This document shows, one piece after another, positions 1 to 5,047 of a stretch of 5,143 nt of DNA. Numbering within the stretch: position 1 is the first letter of the stretch; each line of letters opens with the position of its first letter. The DNA is from Phycisphaerae bacterium (GTDB taxonomy: Bacteria; Planctomycetota; Phycisphaerae; SM23-33), in the NCBI GenBank assembly GCA_030754715.1, contig JASLZV010000163.1, positions 1 through 5,143 of the forward strand. Direction: 5' to 3'. A model generated the notes under the pieces. The model ran no database searches, was not told where the DNA came from, and was given only the letters and a program-made list of their open reading frames with translations. A program made the translations under genes and the position numbers.

Positions 1-668
1 CGTCGGAACTGGCCGTACAGGACGTGCTCGACGCCGTCCAGTACGCATTCCGGAAGGCTCACATCGACGAAAGGCGTATCTACCTTGTGGGCGTCTCCGG
101 CGGAGGGCACATGGTGATGATGATGGCCTCCAAGGCGCCGAAACTGTGGGCAGCCGCCTCGGCGTGGGTGGGTATTTCCGATCTGGCAGCCTGGCACGAG
201 GAAACAAAGACCGCAGGGAACAAGTACTGGCGGATGGTGGAAAAGGTTTGCGGCGGCCCGCCCGGGACCTCGGCGCAGGTGGACATGCAGTACCGAAAGC
301 GATCACCGCTGTTTGGCCTGCACACGACCGCCGGCCTGCCCATCGACATCAACGCCGGCATCCGTGACGGGCACACCGGCTCGGTGCCCATCAGCCAGTC
401 GCTGCGGGCATTTAACGCGCTGGCCAGGGCCAACGGGCGAGGCCGAAAAATCCTCAGCGACACGCAGATCGACTTCATGACGCAAAGACAGGAGGTGCCT
501 GCGGACCTGACCCACAGGCAACAGGACGAGCCGCCCCGACGCCATAAGGTCCTGTTTCGCCGCCAAGCCGGGCCGGCCAGGGTGACCATCTTCAAGGGTG
601 GCCACGAAATCGACGTTAAGACCGCCTTCGACTGGATGGCAACAAGAAGCCGCCAACCCAAAAGCTGA
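1..668 (+). CDS. Alpha/beta hydrolase, prolyl oligopeptidase-like (5' truncated by window)
   Basis: The reading frame is open from base 3 and enters from outside the window, so the N-terminus is missing; stop TGA at 666-668. What remains is the catalytic half of an alpha/beta hydrolase. The nucleophile elbow reads G-V-S-G-G-G-H, with the serine codon at 96-98. The acid is probably the Asp of 'RDGHTGSVP', about 90 residues later, and the catalytic His is in 'KGGHE' (codon 603-605), so a full Ser-Asp-His triad is visible in the expected order. Such proteins hydrolyse peptide or ester bonds and are often exported, but a signal peptide cannot be checked here. The substrate is unknown; esterase or peptidase are both possible. 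A small dyad (CTTGC-TGCC-GCAAG, 687-700) lies 18 nt after the stop, without a T run, so it is only a weak terminator candidate. The family call is confident, the specific function is not. Confidence 0.85.
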   Translation, partial: SELAVQDVLDAVQYAFRKAHIDERRIYLVGVSGGGHMVMMMASKAPKLWAAASAWVGISDLAAWHEETKTAGNKYWRMVEKVCGGPPGTSAQVDMQYRKRSPLFGLHTTAGLPIDINAGIRDGHTGSVPISQSLRAFNALARANGRGRKILSDTQIDFMTQRQEVPADLTHRQQDEPPRRHKVLFRRQAGPARVTIFKGGHEIDVKTAFDWMATRSRQPKS

Positions 669-756
669 AGCCGGCAATCCTCCAACCTTGCTGCCGCAAG
701 AAACACCCTACTGCGCCAATCTGCCCACGTTTTGTTGTAGAATGTGGCCGCAGCGC

Positions 757-1410
757 ATGAGCAGAAGCAAGTTTCCATACCGCCCTACTGTGGCCGACCA
801 TCGCAGGCGCTATGCACGGCGGAAGGTTGTTGGTCTGGCTGTCGCGGCGGTTATCGTCGCTGCGCTTGTGCTGGCCGACCAGCTGGGCGTTTTCGGAACG
901 ATCGAAAGGGCCGGTGACATGGAAACCTATCACAACAAGACCTTTCGCGTAGCCCGCGTGATTGACGGCGACACGCTCGACATCGACCTGCCCGACCGCC
1001 ACAAGGGACATCCCACGACGCGAATCCGCCTGTGGGGCGTTGACACGCCCGAGACCGTCAAGGAAAACACACCCATACAGCACTTCGGCCCTGAGGCCAC
1101 CGAGTTTACAAAACGTTCTTGCCGCAATAAGCTGGTCCGCCTGGAACTGGTCGCCGGCAACACGCGAGACCGGCACGAGCGATTGCTGGCATACGTGTAT
1201 TCGGAGAATGGCGATGGCAAAAAGATGCTGAACGCCGAGTTGATTGCCGGAGGCTACGGCTATGCCGACGGGCGGTTTGACCATCTCCGAAAGCGCGAGT
1301 TCAGGCGGCTCCAGCGCCAGGCACAACAGGCCGGCCGCGGGCTGTGGAAAGACGTACGCAACAGCGACCTGCCCTACTACTACCGCGGAAAGATCAAATC
1401 CAAGCGGTAG
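757..1410 (+). CDS. Membrane-anchored thermonuclease (SNase-like) family protein
   Basis: This 217-residue protein (ATG at 757) has a basic N-terminus, one hydrophobic segment at about residues 24-46 (V-V-G-L-A-V-A-A-V-I-V-A-A-L-V-L), and a staphylococcal nuclease domain from about 60 to 210. Compared with Staphylococcus nuclease, the calcium and catalytic residues all appear kept: Asp72 (I-D-G-D-T, = D21), Arg91 (R-I-R-L-W-G, = R35), Asp96 and Thr97 (V-D-T-P-E, = D40/T41), Glu99 (= E43) and Arg142 (H-E-R-L-L-A-Y-V-Y, = R87). The C-terminal helix 'HLRKREFRRLQRQAQQAGRGLW' is also typical. It should therefore be an active Ca-dependent DNA/RNA phosphodiesterase tethered outside the membrane; exterior location is inferred from the positive-inside rule. 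The start is uncertain: ATG at 742 is equally possible and neither has a Shine-Dalgarno site. The frame stays open back to 598, but that part overlaps the hydrolase gene and looks non-coding. The gap to the hydrolase stop is 88 nt. Confidence 0.88.
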   Translation: MSRSKFPYRPTVADHRRRYARRKVVGLAVAAVIVAALVLADQLGVFGTIERAGDMETYHNKTFRVARVIDGDTLDIDLPDRHKGHPTTRIRLWGVDTPETVKENTPIQHFGPEATEFTKRSCRNKLVRLELVAGNTRDRHERLLAYVYSENGDGKKMLNAELIAGGYGYADGRFDHLRKREFRRLQRQAQQAGRGLWKDVRNSDLPYYYRGKIKSKR

Positions 1411-1511
1411 GCGATACGACATCAATTCCGCAAGGAAACGCTGGTGCCATCCACGCCCATCGCGGAACTTCTTGCTAAGCCGCAATCGCCCGGCCAGCCG
1501 ATACATTCAGC

Positions 1512-1560
1512 AGACATTCCGCGTAATCCGTTCAATCCGTGTAACCTGTGTTTTCTGTCC
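1512..1560. repeat. Degenerate 9-nt tandem repeat upstream of glycosyltransferase gene
   Basis: Five successive 9-nt units can be read without gaps: AGACATTCC (1512), GCGTAATCC (1521), GTTCAATCC (1530), GTGTAACCT (1539) and GTGTTTTCT (1548), followed by a partial GTCC. The consensus is roughly G-T-G-T-A-A-T-C-C. It fills the end of the 164-nt gap between the nuclease gene and the glycosyltransferase gene and stops 14 nt before the chosen ATG. It encodes no plausible protein. It could be a dispersed intergenic repeat, or part of the leader of the downstream mRNA. The rest of the gap (1411-1511) shows only a weak TTCCGC/GCGGAA dyad (1426-1431 and 1462-1467) and no convincing promoter or terminator. 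Confidence 0.5.
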
Positions 1561-1574
1561 AGAAAACAAAACGC

Positions 1575-2855
1575 ATGGCTCTCAAGAACCGGTTGAAATC
1601 TCAGATTGACTCAGGGCGGGTGGCCTGGCACATAGCAGCGCTGGCGATGGCGACCTCGATGGTGTTTTGTTTCGTGGTTTATCCGCGGATCGCCCGCCGG
1701 CATCGCGCCGTACTGGACAGCGACCACTACGGCCGGCTGGGAATCAACCTGGCCTGCACGGGCACGCTGACACACTACAGCAGCGGGTCCGGTCCCACGG
1801 TGGACCGCGGGCCGGGGTATCCGTTTTTTGTGGCCGCCACGTGGCTGGCCGGCGGCGGGCGATATCCATGGTGCGTTCAGGCAGCCCAATGCGTGCTGTT
1901 TTCACTGACGTGCCTGCTGGTGTTCGCGACAGCCAGGCGGCTTTGGAGCCCGCGCGTGGCGGCGGCAGCGGCTCTGCTGTGCGCGCTGCACCCGCTGTTG
2001 CTGTGGTACACCAGCCGCATATGGGTGGAGACTCCGGCGAGTTTCCTGTTTGTGGCCGTCGTGGCGGCGTGCGTGAATTTGCATGTGCGAGCATCGTTGG
2101 GCCGGGCAGTCCTGCTGGGGCTCATACTGGGCGTCGCGTGCCTGTTCAAGTCAACGTTCCTCCCACTGGTTGTGCTGGGGCCCCTGGGCGTGCTCTGGGC
2201 CAAGGATAACCGCGTGGGGGCCGCACTGGCGATGGCGTCTATGGTCACAGCGGCTGCGGTGATCGCCCCGTGGACCGCCCGCAACGCCGCGCTGACCGGG
2301 CGATTTATCCCCGTGCACCTGGTCGCCGGATATAACTTCCGCATCGGCGACGGCATGGTGGATCATTTCTCCGAGGCGCCGTTTTCGTTCGAACATCTCT
2401 GGACCGCCGGCGAACCGGAGCGGAACGCCGTGATGGCCAAGTTGCCGGGGCGGCCCAAGACCTGGCAGTGGGAAGTCGCTCGGGATCGGACCTTCTTGTC
2501 CGACAGCCTTACCCGCTACGCGCGCGACCCGGCGTTCCTGGCCAAAAAAGCAGCCATGAACGCCTGGTGGTTTTGGACGCTGGGCCAGACGCCTCGCAAG
2601 ACGACTGCACTAGCCGTTATGCAGGCCCCATTGGTGATTCTGTTCGCGATATCCGCGGTGATGGTGCTGCGGCGAAAGGGCTTCGGCAGCATTCACGCCG
2701 TGCCGATTGTTCTGGTGGGCACGTACTACCTGGCCTACCTGCCGATGGTCGCGTGCGCCAGGTACTCGATGGTTCTGGTGGCCACGATGGTGATGTACGC
2801 AGTGGCCGCCTTTTCGCCCCGCCAACCGACCAAGGAAACTCCGTGCCGTATCTGA
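1575..2855 (+). CDS. ArnT/PMT-like membrane glycosyltransferase (GT39 / GT-C fold)
   Basis: This is a 426-residue integral membrane protein with roughly 8 to 10 hydrophobic segments: near residues 17-36, then several between about 95 and 240, and the rest after a polar loop of about 100 residues. Its layout matches dolichyl/polyprenyl-phosphate-sugar-dependent transferases. The first membrane segment is followed by an acidic motif, D-S-D-H-Y (Asp48/Asp50), where GT-C enzymes keep their catalytic acid. Then come 'NLACTGTL', 'RGPGYPFF' (78-85), 'APWTARN' (231-237) before the large loop, and 'ARYSMVL' near the C-terminus. Such enzymes move a sugar from a lipid carrier to a lipid, protein or glycan on the outer face of the cytoplasmic membrane; donor and acceptor cannot be told here. 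It is shorter than ArnT (about 550 residues), lacking most of the C-terminal part. ATG 1575 is preferred; GTG 1548 is in frame but lies inside the 9-nt repeat. The gene overlaps the NYN gene by 13 nt. Confidence 0.82.
   Translation: MALKNRLKSQIDSGRVAWHIAALAMATSMVFCFVVYPRIARRHRAVLDSDHYGRLGINLACTGTLTHYSSGSGPTVDRGPGYPFFVAATWLAGGGRYPWCVQAAQCVLFSLTCLLVFATARRLWSPRVAAAAALLCALHPLLLWYTSRIWVETPASFLFVAVVAACVNLHVRASLGRAVLLGLILGVACLFKSTFLPLVVLGPLGVLWAKDNRVGAALAMASMVTAAAVIAPWTARNAALTGRFIPVHLVAGYNFRIGDGMVDHFSEAPFSFEHLWTAGEPERNAVMAKLPGRPKTWQWEVARDRTFLSDSLTRYARDPAFLAKKAAMNAWWFWTLGQTPRKTTALAVMQAPLVILFAISAVMVLRRKGFGSIHAVPIVLVGTYYLAYLPMVACARYSMVLVATMVMYAVAAFSPRQPTKETPCRI
2832..2836 (+). promoter_or_regulatory. 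Shine-Dalgarno site for the NYN gene
   Basis: AAGGA at 2832-2836 lies 6 nt before the GTG at 2843. It sits inside the last codons of the glycosyltransferase gene. It decides the start of the downstream gene: the frame is open much further back (to 2468), but that stretch is only a shadow of the glycosyltransferase reading frame. Confidence 0.75.
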
Positions 2856-3331
2856 TCGACGGAAACAACCTGATGTACGCCCTATCCGAGGCCCAAGGTG
2901 GCGTCGGGAGGCTGGGGCTTTGCAAACTACTGATGGGCCTTCCGGCCCGCGGGCAGCGCGTGCGGGTGGTGTTTGACGGCCCCGAGCCGCCCAGCGGACT
3001 GGCGCGGCAGATCGAGGATACCGGCCTGGAGGTGCACTATTCCGGGCCGCGAATCGCCGATGATCTCATAACGGAACACATCGCCGCCGACTCGGCCCCG
3101 CGCCGGCTGACCGTCGTGAGCAGCGACCGCGAAATTCGCAAGGCCGCCAGCCGCAGACGCTGCCGGATAATCAAGAGCGAGGAATTTGTCCCGATGCTGC
3201 TGCGAATAGTCGAGTCGCATCGCCGCTGCGAATCAAAGACCCGCCGCGGCGGCGAGCCAAAGGAAAAACGCGAAGGGCTGAGCCAAGAGCAGACCCAAAA
3301 GTGGCTGCGCGAGTTCGGCTTCGACGAGTGA
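2843..3331 (+). CDS. NYN-domain protein, YacP/Rae1-like putative endoribonuclease
   Basis: This 162-residue protein starts at GTG 2843. It opens directly with the first strand of a PIN/NYN fold, 'PYLIDGNNLM' (Asp6, Asn9). It continues with 'RVRVVFDG' (Asp45), 'YSGPRIADDLI' (Asp73/Asp74) and 'LTVVSSDREIRKAASRRRCRII' (Asp95), then 'SEEFVPML'. These acidic positions correspond to the metal-binding set of NYN nucleases; the order and spacing fit the YacP (DUF901) family, whose Bacillus subtilis member Rae1 is a ribosome-associated mRNA endonuclease. The last 40 residues are charged and basic (K-T-R-R-G-G-E-P-K-E-K-R) and end in 'WLREFGFDE', possibly an RNA- or partner-binding tail. The 13-nt overlap with the upstream gene and the internal Shine-Dalgarno site suggest translational coupling. 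Cytoplasmic location is inferred from the absence of hydrophobic segments. The fold is secure; the substrate (mRNA, tRNA or rRNA) is not known. Confidence 0.83.
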   Translation: MPYLIDGNNLMYALSEAQGGVGRLGLCKLLMGLPARGQRVRVVFDGPEPPSGLARQIEDTGLEVHYSGPRIADDLITEHIAADSAPRRLTVVSSDREIRKAASRRRCRIIKSEEFVPMLLRIVESHRRCESKTRRGGEPKEKREGLSQEQTQKWLREFGFDE

Positions 3332-3358
3332 ACCAGCCAATCCCACCGACCGTCGAGC

Positions 3359-3393
3359 CCTAATCCCCAACGCCTGATCTCTGATTGGTGATC
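3359..3393. repeat. Degenerate 7-nt tandem repeat
   Basis: Five adjoining heptamers are visible: CCTAATC (3359), CCCAACG (3366), CCTGATC (3373), TCTGATT (3380) and GGTGATC (3387), consensus about CCTGATC. It begins 28 nt after the stop of the NYN gene. The units differ from one another at one to several positions, which suggests an old or loosely maintained array. No function is assigned. Confidence 0.45.
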
Positions 3394-3405
3394 GAAGAAA
3401 ATCTC

Positions 3406-3483
3406 GGCGCCCGGACCCGCTTGCCCGTTGCGGAACACTCACATGCCCCGCCTCGGGCCGGACAAGACAAGGGTCCGGACGCC
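3406..3483. repeat. Imperfect inverted repeat, 13-nt arms
   Basis: GGCGCCCGGACCC (3406-3418) pairs with GGGTCCGGACGCC (3471-3483) at 12 of 13 positions, with one C/A mismatch, across a 52-nt spacer. The spacer has its own small pairings: GCCC/CGGGC around 3445-3458, and CCGGAC (3458-3463), which could compete by pairing with GTCCGG (3473-3478). The transcript of either strand could fold into a branched structure. It may act as a bidirectional end-of-transcript structure for the two converging genes. Confidence 0.5.
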
Positions 3484-3504
3484 CATCCATGAACAGATAA
3501 CCAC

Positions 3505-3524
3505 ATGCCGGCACCGTCCGGCAT
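3505..3524. repeat. Perfect 7-bp hairpin (ATGCCGG / CCGGCAT)
   Basis: ATGCCGG (3505-3511) and CCGGCAT (3518-3524) are perfect reverse complements around a 6-nt loop, CACCGT. Read on the minus strand it lies 84 to 103 nt beyond the dnaA stop. Neither side has a T run, so it is not a textbook intrinsic terminator; it may protect or delimit the dnaA mRNA 3' end. Confidence 0.45.
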
Positions 3525-3532
3525 CTTGCATC

Positions 3533-3646
3533 GGGCAATCGGATCGCCCGGTATCCCCACCGGCGTTTCCCAGGCGATTGGACCGCCCGATACCGCCGGC
3601 GATTTCTTCAGGCAAATTGATCGCCCAGTGTCTCCAGCAATTTCAC
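3533..3646. repeat. Three-copy tandem repeat of about 38 nt spanning the dnaA 3' end
   Basis: Three units start at 3534, 3573 and 3611, a period of 39 and 38 nt. Each begins with a hairpin-forming 17-mer: GGGCAATCGGATCGCCC (3533), AGGCGATTGGACCGCCC (3572) and AGGCAAATTGATCGCCC (3610). By hand alignment, units 1 and 2 agree at 17 of their first 22 positions, all five differences being transitions. Units 2 and 3 agree at 23 of 34, with 8 of the 11 differences being transitions. Units 1 and 2 lie outside the gene. Unit 3 is the last dozen codons of dnaA, and the dnaA stop (3608-3610) sits exactly at the junction of units 2 and 3. Either the gene end was duplicated outward or an intergenic repeat abuts it. 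Confidence 0.6.
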
Positions 3647-5026
3647 AGCCCCCATCGACCTGACGCCCATCACGCCGGTCCAGGTCAACGGTGCATCGGC
3701 CCGCAGCGATTCTGTCATTCTCCTGACGGCCAGCACGGCGGAGGAATGGTTTTTCCCCATCGCCCGACCGATCTCGGGGTAACTCATCCGGGTATGCCTG
3801 CGGGCCAGGAACATACTGACCATACGAGCCAGCGAGACGGTTCGCGTGCGCCGGGACGAGTGGATGTCAGCAGGGGTGATGGCGAAGAAGGCCGACACCG
3901 CCGCCTCAATTTCGCCCAGCGTCACGGCGCTATCGGTGCGAGCCAAGTGGTCCGCCAGCGCGCCGCGAGCCAATTCCAGTGTCACCACCCCACCCTCGAT
4001 GGCGGCCAGGGCTGCCAGCTTCGTCAGGGCGCCTTCCAGTTCCCGCACCGAGCCGCGAACATGGTCTGCGATATATTTCAGGATCTCGCTGCCGACCTTC
4101 AGTTTCATCCCTCGGGCCTTACGGGTAAGAATCGACAAACGCGTCGACGCCTCCGGATGGTCGATCTTCACCACCATTCCCGACACGAACCGGCTCACCA
4201 GGCGTTCATTCAGGCCCCCCACCAGTCGCGGATGAGCGTCTGAGGCCATCACGATCCGCCGGCCGGCCGACTCGATCGCGTTAAACGTGTGGAGGAACTC
4301 ATCCTGCGTGGCCTTCTTAGCCGCCAGGAAGTGCACGTCGTCAATAGCCAGCAGGTCCAGTTGGCGATATCGATGGCGGAACTGAGAGATGTTCTTCGCC
4401 CCCAGGGACTGAATGAACTCGTTGGTAAACTGCTCGCAGGTAACGTACTTCCAGGTGAAGGGCCTCGAGGCGCGGTACACGCGAGACACTTGGTTGCACA
4501 CGCCCTGGAGCAGGTGCGTCTTGCCCACGCCACAAGTCCCGTGGACAAACAGCGGGTTGAAGGGGGGCCTTTTTTCGCTCGCCATTGCCGCCGCCGCCGA
4601 ATAGGCCAACTTGTTGCTGGGTCCCACTACAAAGTCTTCGAGTTTGTGTCGAAGCCGGCCCGGCTGCGCCGGCCGCCGCCTGGTGCGTCCCTGACGGGTC
4701 TTGTGGACAATGTCGGCCTGGGCATCCAGTTCATGACGCCGAATCTCGCTTGCCAGCGAGGGGTCGATCGCAACCAGAACCGGCCGGTGCGTTCCTGTGC
4801 AGGCCTCGCCTGCGCAGGCAATATCCACCTGGTAGTGGCCCTCGATCCAGTTAGCGATGAACGGATTGGGCACCGCCAACCTGATGTGTCCGTTGTCGAT
4901 AGTCAAACGTGTACCGTGTTTGAACCAAGCATTGAACTTCTGCGGGCCAATCCGCTCATACAGCGCCCGGCAAATCCGCTGTGCTACCTCCTCGTCGGCG
5001 CGCACCCTAACCGCAGTTGTGTCCAT
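3608..5026 (-). CDS. dnaA: Chromosomal replication initiator protein DnaA
   Basis: This 472-residue protein has the complete four-domain plan. Domain I is at about 10-70 (ends 'LAVPNPFIANWIEGHY'). A short basic linker (about 95-127) is followed by 'LEDFVVGPSNKLAYSAA', the entry to the AAA+ domain. Walker A is G-T-C-G-V-G-K-T (163-170), Walker B D-L-L-A-I-D-D (224-230), sensor 1 'IVMASD' (258-263), arginine finger Arg279 in 'ERLVSRF', and sensor 2 Arg328 in 'GSVRELEGAL'. Domain IV runs from about 370, with 'SSRRTRTVSLARMVSMFLAR' and the DNA-reading motif 'GKNHSSA' (424-430), where Escherichia coli has G-R-D-H-T-T-V. It binds DnaA boxes as DnaA-ATP and opens the origin in the cytoplasm. ATG 5026 is chosen for its strong Shine-Dalgarno site and because conserved sequence begins just after it; the open frame continues to 5134 but is low in meaning. 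dnaN does not follow: the downstream gene is convergent. Its 3' end is part of a tandem repeat. Confidence 0.95.
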   Translation of the reverse strand: MDTTAVRVRADEEVAQRICRALYERIGPQKFNAWFKHGTRLTIDNGHIRLAVPNPFIANWIEGHYQVDIACAGEACTGTHRPVLVAIDPSLASEIRRHELDAQADIVHKTRQGRTRRRPAQPGRLRHKLEDFVVGPSNKLAYSAAAAMASEKRPPFNPLFVHGTCGVGKTHLLQGVCNQVSRVYRASRPFTWKYVTCEQFTNEFIQSLGAKNISQFRHRYRQLDLLAIDDVHFLAAKKATQDEFLHTFNAIESAGRRIVMASDAHPRLVGGLNERLVSRFVSGMVVKIDHPEASTRLSILTRKARGMKLKVGSEILKYIADHVRGSVRELEGALTKLAALAAIEGGVVTLELARGALADHLARTDSAVTLGEIEAAVSAFFAITPADIHSSRRTRTVSLARMVSMFLARRHTRMSYPEIGRAMGKNHSSAVLAVRRMTESLRADAPLTWTGVMGVRSMGAVKLLETLGDQFA

Positions 5027-5031
5027 GGCAA

Positions 5032-5037
5032 TCCCTT
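5032..5037 (-). promoter_or_regulatory. Shine-Dalgarno site of dnaA
   Basis: On the minus strand AAGGGA (5037 to 5032) lies 5 nt before the ATG at 5026. It is among the clearest ribosome-binding sites in the window and fixes the dnaA start. It directly follows a run of ten G. Confidence 0.75.
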
Positions 5038-5047
5038 CCCCCCCCCC
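5038..5047 (-). repeat. Homopolymer of ten G in the dnaA leader (C10 on + strand)
   Basis: Ten consecutive C on the + strand (5038-5047), read as G10 in the dnaA sense strand, adjoin the Shine-Dalgarno site and lie 11 nt before the start codon. Together with nearby GGG it makes a very G-rich leader. Tracts of this length are prone to slippage; a length change would alter the leader but not the protein when translation starts at 5026. Confidence 0.7.

Larger units (their letters stand above)
3332..3607. other. Convergent intergenic region rich in repeats and dyads
   Basis: This 276-nt stretch separates the 3' ends of two converging genes (NYN gene on +, dnaA on -). It holds, in order, a degenerate 7-nt tandem repeat, a long imperfect inverted repeat, a perfect 7-bp hairpin, and two copies of a unit of about 38 nt whose third copy is the end of dnaA. 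No run of T follows any stem on either strand, so a classical intrinsic terminator is not evident, although the stems could stop or protect both transcripts. No credible gene is seen. Confidence 0.6.

Noticed and set aside
80..778. Minus-strand frame of 232 codons
   Set aside because: Antisense to the alpha/beta hydrolase with its intact triad; Cys- and Arg-rich translation without domain signal.
616..1506. Long minus-strand reading frame of 296 codons
   Set aside because: It lies antisense to the nuclease gene, whose catalytic motifs are unmistakable, and its translation has no recognisable domain. Long antisense frames are expected in GC-rich DNA.
2468..2842. N-terminal extension of the NYN gene
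   Set aside because: Out-of-frame shadow of the glycosyltransferase; the NYN fold begins right at GTG 2843, which has its own Shine-Dalgarno site.
3505..3524. Hairpin as an intrinsic terminator
   Set aside because: No T run follows on either strand, so it is listed as a repeat only.
3233..3607. Open frame continuing in phase after the dnaA stop codon, suggesting read-through
   Set aside because: The frame runs through repeats and then antisense to the NYN gene; an Arg-rich translation and GC-rich composition explain the lack of stops.
3428..4243. Plus-strand frame of 271 codons
   Set aside because: Mostly antisense to dnaA; His- and Arg-rich translation typical of a shadow frame.
4702..4710. 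DnaA-box-like TTGTCCACA on the minus strand inside dnaA, with a weaker match at 4540-4548
   Set aside because: Single 9-mers falling in coding sequence (V-H-K and V-H-G codons); no cluster or AT-rich element to suggest an origin.
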